Shown here: positions 12,716-24,166 of the stretch, one piece after another
Numbering within the stretch: the stretch's first letter is position 1
How the letters are laid out: each line of letters opens with the position of its first letter
DNA from: Nocardioides sp. Root140
Lineage (GTDB): Bacteria > Actinomycetota > Actinomycetes > Propionibacteriales > Nocardioidaceae
Length of the DNA: 64,000 nt
Assembly (NCBI RefSeq): GCF_001426745.1
Contig: NZ_LMFI01000001.1
Span: 1,066,022-1,130,021, forward strand
Direction of reading: 5' to 3'
Notes under the pieces: model-generated
What the model saw: the letters and a program-made list of their open reading frames with translations, nothing else
Database searches by the model: none
Told to the model about the DNA's origin: nothing
Position numbers and translations under genes: made by a program

Positions 12716-13930
12716 ATGGCAGGCATCGACACGCTCGCGTCCGCACTCGGCGGGAGCCTCACCGGCAAGCGGATCCTGGTCCGCTCGGACCTGAACGTCC
12801 CGCTCGACGGCAACACCATCACCGACGACGGACGGATCAGGGCCAGCGTGCCGACGATCAAGGCCCTCGCCGACGCCGGTGCCCGCGTGGTCGTTGCCGC
12901 CCATCTCGGTCGACCTGAGGGCAAGCCCGACCCGGCGTACTCACTGGCGCCAGTCGCCGCGCGCCTCGGCGAGCTGCTGGGCGCCGACGTCGCCTTTGCC
13001 ACCGACACGGTGGGGGAGTCGGCCCGTTCGACGGTCGAGGCCCTCGCCGACGGCCACGTCGCGGTGCTCGAGAACGTCCGCTTCAATCCGGGCGAGACCA
13101 GCAAGGACGACACGGAGCGTGGCGAGTTCGCCGACCAGCTGGCCGCCTTGGCCGACGGCTTCGTGAGTGACGGCTTCGGGGTCGTGCATCGCAAGCAGGC
13201 GTCCGTGTACGACGTGGCGAAGCGGTTGCCGCACGCGATGGGCAACCTGGTCGCGGCGGAGATCGACGTGCTCCGTCGGCTCACGGTCGACCCCGAGCGC
13301 CCCTACGTCGTGGTGCTCGGTGGATCGAAGGTCTCCGACAAGCTGGGCGTCATCGACAACCTGCTGGAGAAGGCCGACAAGCTCCTGATCGGCGGCGGCA
13401 TGGTCTTCACCTTCCTCAAGGCCCAAGGCCACGAGGTGGGCAAGAGCCTGCTCGAGGAGGACCAGCTCGACGTCTGCCGCGAGTACGCCGAGCGCGCGAA
13501 GTCGAGCGGCGTGGAGATCGTGCTGCCGACCGACATCGTGGTCGACACCGCGTTCCCGAGCGACGACCGGGAGCCGCAGCCGCAGGTGGTCGCCGCCGAC
13601 GCGATCCCGGCGGACTCCCTCGGTCTCGACATCGGCCCCGATTCCGGCGTCGCCTTCGCCGCCGAGCTCGCCGATGCCCGCACCGTCTTCTGGAACGGGC
13701 CGATGGGGGTCTTCGAGGTCGACGCGTTCGCCGCCGGCACCCGGGCCGTCGCCGAGGCGCTGACCAAGGTCGACGGCCTCTCGGTGGTGGGCGGTGGCGA
13801 CTCCGCTGCCGCCGTACGCCAGCTGGGCTTCGAGGAGTCGGCCTTCGGTCACATCTCGACCGGCGGCGGCGCCAGCCTCGAATACCTCGAGGGCAAGGAA
13901 CTGCCCGGCATCACCGTTCTCGACGACTGA
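12716..13930 (+). CDS. pgk: Phosphoglycerate kinase
   Basis: The 404-aa kinase transfers phosphate from 1,3-bisphosphoglycerate to ADP. The N-terminal motif [25 protein letters not shown], the mid-protein [19 protein letters not shown] and the C-terminal [11 protein letters not shown] are all present. AGGAAGG lies 6 nt before the chosen ATG; another ATG five bases upstream is out of frame. It is the middle gene of gap-pgk-tpiA. Confidence 0.98.
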   Translation: MAGIDTLASALGGSLTGKRILVRSDLNVPLDGNTITDDGRIRASVPTIKALADAGARVVVAAHLGRPEGKPDPAYSLAPVAARLGELLGADVAFATDTVGESARSTVEALADGHVAVLENVRFNPGETSKDDTERGEFADQLAALADGFVSDGFGVVHRKQASVYDVAKRLPHAMGNLVAAEIDVLRRLTVDPERPYVVVLGGSKVSDKLGVIDNLLEKADKLLIGGGMVFTFLKAQGHEVGKSLLEEDQLDVCREYAERAKSSGVEIVLPTDIVVDTAFPSDDREPQPQVVAADAIPADSLGLDIGPDSGVAFAAELADARTVFWNGPMGVFEVDAFAAGTRAVAEALTKVDGLSVVGGGDSAAAVRQLGFEESAFGHISTGGGASLEYLEGKELPGITVLDD

Positions 13931-13953
13931 CAACTCCTCACGCAAGGACCCTC

Positions 13954-14745
13954 ATGGCCAAGCGCAATCCGCTGATGGCGGGCAACTGGAAGATGAACCT
14001 GAACCACCAGGAAGCGGTGGTCCTGGTGCAGAAGCTCGCATGGACGCTCTCCGACAAGCGTCACGACTACGGCAAGGTCGAGGTGGTCGTCGTACCGCCG
14101 TTCACCGACCTTCGGTCGGTGCAGACCCTCGTCGACGGCGACCGGCTCTCGGTGAAGTACGGCGCCCAGGACGTCTCCATGCACGACAGTGGCGCCTACA
14201 CGGGCGAGATCTCGGCGGGCATGCTGGCCAAGCTGGGGTGCTCCTACGTGGTCGTCGGCCACTCCGAGCGCCGCGAGTTCCACGCCGAGACCGACGAGGT
14301 GGTCAACGCCAAGGCGGTCAAGGCGATCGCTGCCGGCATGACGCCGATCGTCTGTGTGGGCGAGGGGCTGGAGGTTCGGCAGTCCGGTGAGCAGGTCGCG
14401 TACACGCTGGCCCAGGTCGACGGCTCGTTGGCCGGCCTGACTGCGGAGCAGGTCGCCGAGCTCGTCATCGCCTACGAGCCGGTCTGGGCGATCGGGACCG
14501 GCGAGGTGGCGACTCCCGACGACGCGCAGGAGGTGTGCGCGGCGATCCGTGCCCGCCTCACCGAGGTGCACGGGGAGGCCGCCGGAGCCGCGTGCCGCAT
14601 CCTGTACGGCGGCTCGGTGAAGGCCGCGAACGTCGCCGGCATCATGACCCAGCCCGACGTCGACGGTGCCCTCGTCGGAGGGGCCAGCCTGCAGGCCGAC
14701 GAGTTCGGCGGCATCTGCAGGTTCTACGACATGCCGGTGCTGTGA
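13954..14745 (+). CDS. tpiA: Triosephosphate isomerase
   Basis: The 263-aa TIM barrel interconverts dihydroxyacetone phosphate and glyceraldehyde 3-phosphate. It has the substrate-binding AGNWKMN near the N terminus, catalytic His in VVGHSERR, catalytic Glu in [11 protein letters not shown] and the phosphate loop [16 protein letters not shown] ribosome-binding site precedes the ATG 23 nt after the pgk stop. Confidence 0.98.
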   Translation: MAKRNPLMAGNWKMNLNHQEAVVLVQKLAWTLSDKRHDYGKVEVVVVPPFTDLRSVQTLVDGDRLSVKYGAQDVSMHDSGAYTGEISAGMLAKLGCSYVVVGHSERREFHAETDEVVNAKAVKAIAAGMTPIVCVGEGLEVRQSGEQVAYTLAQVDGSLAGLTAEQVAELVIAYEPVWAIGTGEVATPDDAQEVCAAIRARLTEVHGEAAGAACRILYGGSVKAANVAGIMTQPDVDGALVGGASLQADEFGGICRFYDMPVL

Positions 14746-14762
14746 TCCCTGAAATCGTGAGT

Positions 14763-14768
14763 TAGTGT
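14763..14768 (+). promoter_or_regulatory. -10 element of secG, leaderless geometry
   Basis: TAGTGT is followed by 7 nt and then the GTG start of secG at 14776. No ribosome-binding site is visible between them. Confidence 0.55.
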
Positions 14769-14775
14769 TGCCGCT

Positions 14776-15015
14776 GTGACTTTGATCTTCACCATCCTCC
14801 TCGTGCTCACCAGCCTGCTGTTGATCGCCATGGTCCTGTTGCACAAGGGTCGTGGTGGTGGCCTCTCCGACATGTTCGGTGGCGGCGTCTCCAGCAGCCT
14901 CGGTGGCTCGTCGGTGGCCGAGCGCAACCTTGACCGTCTGACGGTCGGTCTCGGAGTTATCTGGGCGGCGTGCATCATCGCGCTCGCTCTCCTGATGGCC
15001 TACAGCGGCGTCTGA
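14776..15015 (+). CDS. secG: Preprotein translocase subunit SecG
   Basis: The 79-aa protein has two transmembrane segments (residues ~2-22 and ~52-75) separated by the conserved glycine-rich loop HKGRGGGLSDMFGGG. It is the small accessory subunit of the SecYEG channel in the cytoplasmic membrane. Placement after tpiA is typical for actinobacteria. The GTG start suits a separate leaderless transcript from the -10 element upstream. Confidence 0.96.
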   Translation: MTLIFTILLVLTSLLLIAMVLLHKGRGGGLSDMFGGGVSSSLGGSSVAERNLDRLTVGLGVIWAACIIALALLMAYSGV

Positions 15016-15031
15016 TCGAGAGGACTGAAAC

Positions 15032-15391
15032 GTGGCTGGTGGAGGAAACGCAATCCGGGGGAGCCGGGTCGGAGCCGGCCCCATGGGTGAGGCAGAGCGC
15101 GGTGAGGCAGCCCCGCGCCAGAGTGTCACCTACTACTGCTCGCACGACCACCGTTCGGTGGTGACCTTCGCAGTCGAGGCCGCGGCTCCTGAGTCGTGGG
15201 ACTGCCCGCGGTGCGGACTCCCTGCCAGCCAGGACTCCGAGAACCCGCCGCCGGCCCCGAAGATCGAGCCCTACAAGACGCACCTCGCCTACGTGAAGGA
15301 GCGACGCTCCGACAAGGAGGCGGCCGACATCCTCGACGAGGCCGTCAAGCTCCTCCGCTCCCGCCGAAAGTCCGGCGACATAATTTTCTGA
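15032..15391 (+). CDS. rbpA: RNA polymerase-binding protein RbpA
   Basis: The 119-aa protein is the actinobacterial RNA polymerase activator that binds the housekeeping sigma factor and stabilises open promoter complexes. It shows the basic N-terminal tail (GNAIRGSRVG), the core domain (YYCSHDHRSVVTF and WDCPRCG, zinc-binding Cys) and the sigma-interacting C terminus (KTHLAYVKERRSDKEAADILDEA). A GAGAGGA ribosome-binding site precedes the GTG. Its stop codon is buried in the left arm of a long hairpin. Confidence 0.97.
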   Translation: MAGGGNAIRGSRVGAGPMGEAERGEAAPRQSVTYYCSHDHRSVVTFAVEAAAPESWDCPRCGLPASQDSENPPPAPKIEPYKTHLAYVKERRSDKEAADILDEAVKLLRSRRKSGDIIF

Positions 15392-15412
15392 GCGCAGAGC
15401 GCTCCGAAAATT
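15382..15412. terminator. 14-bp hairpin covering the rbpA stop codon
   Basis: Arms 15382-15395 and 15399-15412 pair at 13 of 14 positions around the loop AGA. The stem base is A/T-rich (AATTTTC with GAAAATT) and the tip is GC-rich, so the structure can act on either strand. The rbpA TGA (15389-15391) lies in the left arm. Confidence 0.6.
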
Positions 15413-15418
15413 GTAGGA

Positions 15419-15480
15419 GCCGAACGGGCCATTGTTGCTGCGAGCGCCAGCGAGCGTCCAGCAAGAATTGCCGGTTCGGC
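15419..15480. repeat. Long imperfect inverted repeat in the rbpA-pgl gap
   Basis: Arms of 22 nt (15419-15440 and 15459-15480) pair at 19 of 22 positions around an 18-nt loop that itself contains a CGAGCG direct repeat. The element is non-coding and lies between convergent genes. It may be a REP-like sequence or part of a composite terminator. Confidence 0.6.
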
Positions 15481-15543
15481 GAGCGCCCGGCAACGCGTGA
15501 GGTGCCCGCAACGGTGGACACGGTCGCCGTACCCCGCTCGCAC

Positions 15544-15596
15544 GTCAAGAACTGCAGGCCCGCGCGTCAAGAACTGCAGGCTCGCGCATCAAGAAT
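15544..15596. repeat. 22-bp tandem repeat (two full units plus a partial) abutting pgl
   Basis: Units 15544-15565 and 15566-15587 differ at one base. A degenerate third unit (15588-15596) runs into the end of pgl. On the minus strand each unit carries TCTTGA, matching the Ser-stop end of pgl, so the array looks like a duplication of the gene end. Confidence 0.75.
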
Positions 15597-16317
15597 CCAC
15601 GGCTCGTGCGGCGGCTGCGTCGAGCCACCACACGATCTCACCGGTGCCCGTGACACCCGTGGCCGGAGCACCGTGCAGGTCCAGGTCTCCGCGGGAACGC
15701 GCCACGGCCTCGGCCTTGTCGACGCCGGAGACGATGAACCACACCGCTCGGGTGTGGTTGAGCGCACCGAAGGTCAGGCTGATCCGCTCGGGCGGCGGCT
15801 TGGGGGAGTCGGGGACGGCGACCGCGATCCGGTCGTCGACGTCGATCTGGTGGGACCCCGGGAAGAGCGAGGCGATGTGGCCGTCGGGGCCGAGACCGAG
15901 CATCACGACGTCGAACTGTCCGCCGCCCTGGGCGCGGATCTCGTCGGAGTAGGCCTGCGCCGCCTCGTCGAGGGTCAGCCCGGAGTCGTGGGACGGCATC
16001 TCGTGCACCCGCTCGGGGTCGACGTCCATGTGGTCGAGGAGGTCTCGACGGGCCTGGACGGCGTTGCGGTCGTCACTGGTGGCGTCGACGTACCGCTCGT
16101 CGCCCCACCAGAAGTCGACCTCGTCCCAGTCGACGTCGAAGCCGTTGAGCGACGAGGCCAGCTTGCGGTGCACCAGTCCGGCGATCGTGCCACCGGTCAG
16201 GCAGACCGAGGGCACCCGGCCCTCGGCCTGCACCTCGGCCAGGCGCTGGATCAGTGCTTCGGCGACGGCCTCGGCCAGGGCGTCGCCGTCGTCGTGGACC
16301 TTGGTCGCCGTCGTCAT
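15589..16317 (-). CDS. pgl: 6-phosphogluconolactonase
   Basis: The 242-aa protein is a DevB/Pgl-type lactonase that hydrolyses 6-phosphogluconolactone in the oxidative pentose phosphate pathway. Family motifs are visible: VCLTGGTIAGL near the N terminus, WWGDERYV, and the C-terminal LGLGPDGHIASLFPG. The ATG overlaps the pgi stop as ATGA, so longer in-frame extensions that run antisense-like through pgi were discarded. In many actinobacteria zwf and opcA lie between pgi or tal and pgl, but here pgl follows pgi directly. The gene ends in a 22-bp tandem repeat. Confidence 0.95.
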   Translation of the reverse strand: MTTATKVHDDGDALAEAVAEALIQRLAEVQAEGRVPSVCLTGGTIAGLVHRKLASSLNGFDVDWDEVDFWWGDERYVDATSDDRNAVQARRDLLDHMDVDPERVHEMPSHDSGLTLDEAAQAYSDEIRAQGGGQFDVVMLGLGPDGHIASLFPGSHQIDVDDRIAVAVPDSPKPPPERISLTFGALNHTRAVWFIVSGVDKAEAVARSRGDLDLHGAPATGVTGTGEIVWWLDAAAARAVDS

Positions 16318-17954
16318 GACAGCAGCGCCCGCAACTGGGCGAGGCCGCTCTCGAGATCGGTGAGGTGGAGGCGGAGCAGGGGTCGTCCCTTGTCGGCCAG
16401 CACCTGGCCGTCGCCGATCGCCTGCGCGACGAGGAACTGCTGGTAGGTGAACTCGCGACCCGGCACCTCGAGGTCGGCGGCCGGCTCGGCGGTGACCTGG
16501 AGGTAGACGCCGGTGGCGGGTCCGCCCTTGTGGTACTGCCCGGTCGAGTGCAGGAACCGTGGTCCCCAGCCGAACGTGACGGGTCGTCCGGTGCGGGTGG
16601 CCAGCTCGGGACGGCAACCGGCCAGGTCGGCGTCGCGCTGTCGGTCGAGGTAGGCCTGCACGGCGAGGTAACCGTGCGCGGCGTCGAGGTTGCCGAGCAG
16701 TGCGTCCACGGCCGCGGCGGCAGTGGACGTGCCCTCGGGCAGCCAGTCGCCGGCGTACACGCTGATCGCCGCGTCGGTGAAGGAAGGATCCGGGGTGGAC
16801 CCGGCGCCGTCGAGCATCTCGCGGGCGGCGGCCTTGGCGCTCTCGACGTCGGGCTGGTTGAACGGGTCGATGCCGATCACCCGGCCGGCGACGGCGGTGG
16901 CGTACTCCCAGATCAGCATCTGGGCGCCGAGGGCCGCATCGACCGAGGCCCCCGTGGCCGAGGCCGGGCGGACGGACGCGAACGGGAAGTCGGGACCGAA
17001 CGTGGACAGCACCGAGTCGGGGGTGCTCGGCACGAAGTTCGGGGCCTCGAGCGACTCCACCACGACGGGCAGGATGCCCTTGCCGTCCTTGCCGGTCGAT
17101 TCGGCGATCAGCTGCTCGGCCCAGTCACCGAAGCCGCTGAAGTCGGCCCCGGCGTTGGCCAGCACCAGCTTGTCGACGCCCTGGCTGGATGCCTGGCCCA
17201 GAAGGGCACCCAGGCGGAGTGCGGGGTTGTTGACGGAGTCTTCGGAGAGCGCGGACTGCACCTGGTGCGCCTCGTCGAGCAGGGCCCCGATGTCGGCCCC
17301 GGCCAGGCCCGAGGGCACCAGCCCGAAGGCAGTGAGCGCGGAGTAGCGCCCGCCCACCTTGTCGTCGGCACGGAACACTCGGTAGCCGTCGGCACTGGCG
17401 CTCTTGTCGAGCGGCGAGCCGGGGTCGGTGACGACCACGATGCGCGCGGTCGGGTCGATGCCCGCGTCTCGGAACGCGGCCTCGAACGAGCGCTTCTGGC
17501 TGTCGGTCTCGACGGTGCCGCCCGACTTGCTGGACACCACCACCGCAGTGGCCCGGAGGTCCTGGCCGAGGGCGGAGCGGACCACGTCGGGATTGGAGGA
17601 GTCGAGCACCTCGAGGGGCACGCCGGCTGCCTTGCAGATGACCTCGGGCGCCAGCGACGAGCCACCCATGCCGCACAGCACCACCCGTGAGACGCCCTGG
17701 GCGGCGAGCTCGTCGCGCAGTGCCTCGATCTCGGACACAAGTGGACGCGAGGCGGTCGGCAGGTCGACCCAGCTGAGCCGCTTGGCGGCCTCATCCTCGG
17801 CGGCGCGACCCCACAGCGTCGGGTCCTGGGCGGCGATCCGGGAGGCGACCTTGTCAGCCACGAGCTGGTGGACCGCAGCGGCGAAGGCTGCCTCGTCGGG
17901 GTAGCCGAAGTGCAGGCAGAAGCCGTCGCCCTCGGCGACGTTCCAGGCGGTCAC
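16314..17954 (-). CDS. pgi: Glucose-6-phosphate isomerase (actinobacterial type linked to transaldolase)
   Basis: The 546-aa protein has the SIS-type sugar isomerase fold. It shows [14 protein letters not shown] and [15 protein letters not shown] in the N-terminal half and [14 protein letters not shown] with [18 protein letters not shown] in the C-terminal half. It resembles the isomerase half of known transaldolase-isomerase fusions more than the classical E. coli-type Pgi. The GTG start overlaps the tal stop as GTGA, and its own stop overlaps pgl as ATGA. All three are therefore coupled and interconvert fructose 6-phosphate and glucose 6-phosphate at the top of the pentose phosphate pathway. 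Confidence 0.93.
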   Translation of the reverse strand: MTAWNVAEGDGFCLHFGYPDEAAFAAAVHQLVADKVASRIAAQDPTLWGRAAEDEAAKRLSWVDLPTASRPLVSEIEALRDELAAQGVSRVVLCGMGGSSLAPEVICKAAGVPLEVLDSSNPDVVRSALGQDLRATAVVVSSKSGGTVETDSQKRSFEAAFRDAGIDPTARIVVVTDPGSPLDKSASADGYRVFRADDKVGGRYSALTAFGLVPSGLAGADIGALLDEAHQVQSALSEDSVNNPALRLGALLGQASSQGVDKLVLANAGADFSGFGDWAEQLIAESTGKDGKGILPVVVESLEAPNFVPSTPDSVLSTFGPDFPFASVRPASATGASVDAALGAQMLIWEYATAVAGRVIGIDPFNQPDVESAKAAAREMLDGAGSTPDPSFTDAAISVYAGDWLPEGTSTAAAAVDALLGNLDAAHGYLAVQAYLDRQRDADLAGCRPELATRTGRPVTFGWGPRFLHSTGQYHKGGPATGVYLQVTAEPAADLEVPGREFTYQQFLVAQAIGDGQVLADKGRPLLRLHLTDLESGLAQLRALLS

Positions 17955-19051
17955 GACCGGCTGCTCTCGAGCTGCCCCTTCACCGTCTCCACGAGCTCGG
18001 CCCAGGACTTGTCGAACTTGTCGACACCCTCGGTCTCGAGCACCACCAGTACGTCGTCGAAGTCGATGCCCACGCCCGCGAGTGCGGCGAACACCTCCTC
18101 GGCCTCAGCGGAGCGGCCGCTGACCGTGTCGCCCTTCAGCTCGCCGTGGTCAGCAAACGCATCCATGGTCTTCTCCGGCATGGTGTTCACGCAGCCGTCG
18201 ACGACCAGCTCCGTCACGTAGAGCGTGTCGGGGTAGGCCGGGTCCTTGACGCCGGTCGAGGCCCACAGTGGGCGCTGCACGTTGGCTCCGCCGAGCTGGA
18301 GGAAGCGGTCGCCCCCGAAGACCTCCTGGTACGCGGCGTACGCACGCCGGGCATTGGCGATCGCGGCCTTGCCCTTGAGTGCCTTCGCCTCGTCAGTGCC
18401 GATCGCGGCGAGGCGCTTGTCGACCTCGGAGTCGACCCGGGACACGAAGAACGACGCCACCGAGTGGATGGTGGAGAGGTCGATGCCCTTGGCCTGGGCC
18501 TGCTCGAGACCGGTGAGGTAGGCGTCCATCACCGCGCGGTAGCGGTCGATGCCGAAGATCAGGGTCACGTTGACGCTGATCCCCTCGGCAGTCGCCGCCG
18601 TGATCGCCGGCAGGCCGGGCTCGGTGGCCGGGATCTTGATCAGCACGTTGGGCCGGTCGACGGTCTCCCAGAGCTCGCGGGCCTGGGCGATGGTCGCCTC
18701 GGTGTCCATGGCCAGGCCGGGCTCCACCTCGATGGAGACCCGCCCGTCGAAGTGGTCGCCGGCGTAGACGTCGGCGAGCACGTCACAGGCGTTGCGCACA
18801 TCGTCGGTGGTCAGCGCGCGGATGACCGCGTCGACGTCCTGGCCCTCGGCCCCGAGCTTGGCCACCTGGTCGTTGTAGCGCTCGCCGTCACCGATCGCGC
18901 CGGCGAAGATCGTGGGGTTCGTGGTGACCCCCACGACCGACTTCTCCTTGACCAGGTCGGCCAGGTTGCCGGTCTCGATCCGCTCCCGGGAGAGGTCGTC
19001 GAGCCACACCGACACACCGGCGTCGGCAAGGGACTTGAGTCGTTCGGACAT
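17951..19051 (-). CDS. tal: Transaldolase
   Basis: The 366-aa enzyme moves a dihydroxyacetone unit between sugar phosphates in the non-oxidative pentose phosphate pathway. The signature near the N terminus ([24 protein letters not shown]) and the Schiff-base Lys motif [13 protein letters not shown] are intact, followed by [27 protein letters not shown] lies just before the ATG, a strong ribosome-binding site. It lies 58 nt after tkt and overlaps pgi as GTGA. Confidence 0.97.
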   Translation of the reverse strand: MSERLKSLADAGVSVWLDDLSRERIETGNLADLVKEKSVVGVTTNPTIFAGAIGDGERYNDQVAKLGAEGQDVDAVIRALTTDDVRNACDVLADVYAGDHFDGRVSIEVEPGLAMDTEATIAQARELWETVDRPNVLIKIPATEPGLPAITAATAEGISVNVTLIFGIDRYRAVMDAYLTGLEQAQAKGIDLSTIHSVASFFVSRVDSEVDKRLAAIGTDEAKALKGKAAIANARRAYAAYQEVFGGDRFLQLGGANVQRPLWASTGVKDPAYPDTLYVTELVVDGCVNTMPEKTMDAFADHGELKGDTVSGRSAEAEEVFAALAGVGIDFDDVLVVLETEGVDKFDKSWAELVETVKGQLESSRS

Positions 19052-19109
19052 TGTGTTCCTCCTGAACTGCGGTCGGGATCTGCCTGCGCGGTGCGCGGTG
19101 GGGCGTCGG

Positions 19110-21230
<2,121 letters not shown>

Positions 21231-21268
21231 GTGAGGATCCTCTCGTTGCAACTACGGCGGCAACGACG

Positions 21269-21294
21269 AGCCTACTCATCATGGGCTATAGACT
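21269..21294. promoter_or_regulatory. Overlapping divergent promoters of tkt and ctaB
   Basis: A minus-strand TAGGCT (21274-21269) fits a tkt -10 element with a ~31-nt leader carrying a ribosome-binding site. A plus-strand TAGACT (21289-21294) fits a ctaB -10 element. The hexamers are 14 bp apart and point outward, so each falls in the other's -35 region. Confidence 0.45.
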
Positions 21295-21323
21295 CGACGT
21301 CGGCTCCACCGTTTTCCATCACC

Positions 21324-22313
21324 ATGACGCAGTCTTTGCAACCCGAGGTTTTCGTGACGTACGTCGGCCAGTCGGCTTCCACCCCTGAGCGGGCGGCAGA
21401 CCCGTCGGGCGACCCCGAACGCGCGTCGTTCAAGGACGTCGTCGCCGCCTACGTCGGTCTGACCAAGCCGCGGGTGATCGAGCTGCTGCTCCTCACCACC
21501 GTGCCGGTGATGTTCTTCGCCGACCGTGGCGTGCCCGACCTGTGGCTGGTCGTCGCGACCGTCATCGGCGGCACCCTGTCGGCGGGCTCCGCCTCGGCGT
21601 TCAACTGCGTCTACGACCGTGACATCGACGAGCAGATGCGACGCACCCGCCGCCGCGCCCTGCCACGCCACATCGTGTCGGCCGGCTCGGCCCTGCTGTT
21701 CGCCGTGGTGCTCGCGGTGGTCTCGACCTTGGTCCTCGCAGTGTGGGTCAACTGGCTCTCCGCGGCCCTGTCGCTGGGCGCCAACGCGTTCTACGTGCTG
21801 GTCTACACGATCCTGCTCAAGCGGCGTACGACCCAGAACATCGTCTGGGGCGGCCTCGCCGGGTGCTTCCCGGCCCTCATCGGCTGGACGGCGGTCACCA
21901 ACGAGCTGGCCTGGACGCCGATCGTGCTGTTCATGGTGGTCTTCTTCTGGACGCCGCCGCACACCTGGGCCCTCGCGCTGCGCTACCGCGAGGACTACGC
22001 GAACGTCGACGTCCCGATGCTGCCCGTCGTGAAGCCCGCGGCTGAGGTCGGTCGACAGATCGTCCTCTACTCGTGGGTGATGGTCGCGACGTCGCTGGTG
22101 CTGTGGCCGGTGGCCGGCACCGGTTGGTTCTACCCGGCGTGTGCCGCCGTCCTCGGCGGGGTCTTCCTGGTCGAGGCGCACAGGATGTGGGGCCGCACGA
22201 AGGGCACCGAGACCCTGTCGCTGATCAAGCCGATGCGGCTCTTCCACACCTCCAACCTCTACCTCAGCCTCCTGTTCGTCGCGGTCGCGCTCGACCCGCT
22301 GCTGACCCGCTGA
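21324..22313 (+). CDS. ctaB: Protohaem IX farnesyltransferase (haem O synthase)
   Basis: The protein (329 aa from this ATG) attaches a farnesyl group to haem B to make haem O for cytochrome oxidase. It is a UbiA-family membrane enzyme with eight or nine hydrophobic segments. The first conserved Asp motif is visible as [21 protein letters not shown], and a second as [16 protein letters not shown]. The start is uncertain: this ATG has no clear ribosome-binding site, while an in-frame GTG at 21354 has GAGG 5 nt upstream. It is divergent from tkt and convergent with ctaA, which acts next in the pathway. Confidence 0.92.
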   Translation: MTQSLQPEVFVTYVGQSASTPERAADPSGDPERASFKDVVAAYVGLTKPRVIELLLLTTVPVMFFADRGVPDLWLVVATVIGGTLSAGSASAFNCVYDRDIDEQMRRTRRRALPRHIVSAGSALLFAVVLAVVSTLVLAVWVNWLSAALSLGANAFYVLVYTILLKRRTTQNIVWGGLAGCFPALIGWTAVTNELAWTPIVLFMVVFFWTPPHTWALALRYREDYANVDVPMLPVVKPAAEVGRQIVLYSWVMVATSLVLWPVAGTGWFYPACAAVLGGVFLVEAHRMWGRTKGTETLSLIKPMRLFHTSNLYLSLLFVAVALDPLLTR

Positions 22314-22377
22314 GACCCCCTTCGCGGGCTGTCGTCAGGACCGTCGCGGGAGCGGTGGTCTGGACCGGGAAAAATAG

Positions 22378-22390
22378 TTCGGGGTCCGAA
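22378..22390 (-). terminator. Small hairpin with T-run after ctaA (minus strand)
   Basis: On the minus strand TTCGG-ACC-CCGAA forms a 5-bp stem followed by CTATTTTT, a weak intrinsic terminator shape downstream of ctaA. Confidence 0.35.
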
Positions 22391-22427
22391 GCAACCAAAC
22401 CGGTGTCCGCCACGTCATACCTGTTGA

Positions 22428-22469
22428 ACGGCGGCGTGCCCGGTCTCGGGGGTTCGGGCACCCCGCCGT
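22428..22469. terminator. 15-bp hairpin between convergent ctaB and ctaA
   Basis: Arms 22428-22442 and 22455-22469 pair with a single mismatch around a 12-nt loop. The ~177-bp gap between ctaB and ctaA holds this hairpin and a smaller one, and no gene was seen in it. Confidence 0.5.
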
Positions 22470-22490
22470 CCCAGTTCTTCCCGGGTCTGC

Positions 22491-23387
22491 TCAGACCGTG
22501 CGCTGTGCGCGCACCACGACCCAGGCGAGGGTCGCTGCGGTCAACGAGGCGCCCAGCATGTGCACGGTGACCAGCGGCACCGGCAGGTCGTTGAAGTACT
22601 GCACGAAGCCGACCACGCCCTGCAGCAGCTCGACCAGGAGCAGGGCGCCGGCGGCCCGCCGTACGCCCTCCAGCCGCTGCCGGTGCGCGAGGGCGACGAT
22701 GCCGACCGTCAGGGCGACCAGCACGTAGACCGCCGACGCGTGCACGTGCGACCAGACCTGGGGGTCCAGGCCCGTACGTCGTGCATCGAGGTCCCCCGCG
22801 TGGGGCCCGGAGCCCGTGACCACGGTGCCCAGCCAGAGCACGACCCAGCCGACGCCGAAGACCAGCCAGGCCAGCCTCCGGGTCTGCTCCGGCGCTCGGA
22901 GTGGGTCGTCGGCGGACCAGGTGTCCGGCTGCCGGGTGACCTCGACGAGCAGCACACAGAGCCCGATCAGGGCCATCGAGACCAGCAGGTGGAAGGCCAC
23001 GACGTAGGGGTTGAGGTCGGTCAGCACCGTGACGCCGCCGATGATCGCCTGCGCAGGCACGTAGAGCGCGATCATGGTCGACAGGCGCACCGTGCGGGTT
23101 CCGTTGACGCCGCCCGAGGCCCGGTAGGCGAGCGCGGCCAGCCAGCAGGTGATGGCGACCGCAGCGAGCACCCAGGTGAGCATCCGGTTGCCGAACTCGA
23201 TCGCGCCGTGGATGCCGAGGGCGCCGTGGGCGACGTACGACTCGTCCGTGCACCGCGGCCACGTCGGACAACCAAGACCCGATGCGGTCAGGCGGACCAC
23301 GCCGCCGGTCACCACGATCATGATGTTCGCGACCAGGTTCGTCACCGCCAGGGGGCGGAGGTACCGGGCCGGAACGATGTTGCTCAC
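22491..23387 (-). CDS. ctaA: Haem A synthase (COX15/CtaA family)
   Basis: The 298-aa polytopic membrane protein oxidises haem O to haem A. About eight hydrophobic segments are seen, with the family motifs VTGGVVRLTASGLGCPTWPRC near the N terminus, EFGNRMLTWVLA and HLLVSMALIGLCVLL, which include conserved His and the Cys pair. The GTG at 23387 overlaps the stop of the upstream ABC permease as GTGA; a GTG two codons further upstream is the alternative. It works after CtaB, encoded convergently across a hairpin. Confidence 0.93.
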   Translation of the reverse strand: MSNIVPARYLRPLAVTNLVANIMIVVTGGVVRLTASGLGCPTWPRCTDESYVAHGALGIHGAIEFGNRMLTWVLAAVAITCWLAALAYRASGGVNGTRTVRLSTMIALYVPAQAIIGGVTVLTDLNPYVVAFHLLVSMALIGLCVLLVEVTRQPDTWSADDPLRAPEQTRRLAWLVFGVGWVVLWLGTVVTGSGPHAGDLDARRTGLDPQVWSHVHASAVYVLVALTVGIVALAHRQRLEGVRRAAGALLLVELLQGVVGFVQYFNDLPVPLVTVHMLGASLTAATLAWVVVRAQRTV

Positions 23388-24166
23388 TCCCACTTGAAGC
23401 TCCTGCTCGCCATCGCGCCCGCCGCGACGGCCCAGACGGCCAGCACGGCGAAGGCGACGAGATTGACGGATCCGTCGATGAACGCGTCCCGCATGGCGTC
23501 GCCCAGGGCTGCGGACGGGAGGAACTGGATCACCGCGCCCGCCGAGCCGTAGGTGTCACGGGGGAGCACGATGCCGCCGCCCATCATGAGCAGCAGGTAA
23601 ACCAGGTTGGCCACGGCCAGCGTCGCCTCGGCGCGCAGGGTCCCGGCCACGAGCAGGCCCAGACCGGCGAATGCCGCCGTACCGAGCAATGCGGCCGCCA
23701 CGGCCAGCAGGACGCCGGCAAACCCGCCGCCGGGACGCCAGCCGAACCCGAGGGCCACCGCACCGATGACGACCGCCTGCAGGACCTGTACGCCGAGCAG
23801 GGCGATCACCTTGCCGAGCAGCAGTCCGGAGCGTGGCAGCGGTGAGGCACCGAGGCGCTTGAGCAGCCCGTAGCGGCGCTCGAACCCGGTGGCGATGGCC
23901 AGCGACGTGAACGACGTGGACATCACCGCGAGGGCCAGGACCCCCGGGGTCAGCACGTCGACCGGGGTCTCGTCGAAGTCGAGTCCCAGACGGCGGGCCG
24001 CCAGGATGCCGCCGACCAGTGCCAGCACCGGGATGACCACGGCCAGCAGCAGCTGCTCGCCGTTGCGAAGCAGCAGGCGGGTCTCCATGGAGGCCTGGGC
24101 CACCACCTGGCGGGAGAGTGGAGCCGAGCCCGGGGCCGGGGTGAAGTCCTGGCGGGTGGTGCTCAT
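23384..24166 (-). CDS. ABC-2 type transporter permease
   Basis: The 260-aa protein has about six hydrophobic segments and the ABC-2 permease pattern, including GFERRYGLLKRLGASPLPRSGLLLGK between helices 2 and 3 and LVYLLLMMGGGIVLP later. Its ATG overlaps the ATPase stop as ATGA and its stop overlaps ctaA as GTGA, so ATPase, permease and ctaA form one coupled unit. In mycobacteria an ABC transporter also sits between ctaA and the suf operon, which suggests an old linkage. The substrate is unknown; a haem-related role is only a guess from context. Confidence 0.9.
   Translation of the reverse strand: MSTTRQDFTPAPGSAPLSRQVVAQASMETRLLLRNGEQLLLAVVIPVLALVGGILAARRLGLDFDETPVDVLTPGVLALAVMSTSFTSLAIATGFERRYGLLKRLGASPLPRSGLLLGKVIALLGVQVLQAVVIGAVALGFGWRPGGGFAGVLLAVAAALLGTAAFAGLGLLVAGTLRAEATLAVANLVYLLLMMGGGIVLPRDTYGSAGAVIQFLPSAALGDAMRDAFIDGSVNLVAFAVLAVWAVAAGAMASRSFKWE

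Noticed and set aside
15544..15596. Attachment site or CRISPR remnant
   Set aside because: The repeat is tandem, not flanking, there is no integrase or tRNA gene nearby, and no spacers.
16318..16617. 100-codon N-terminal extension of pgl
   Set aside because: The extension lies inside pgi in another frame and is Arg/Pro-rich; the ATGA overlap at 16314-16317 gives the proper start.
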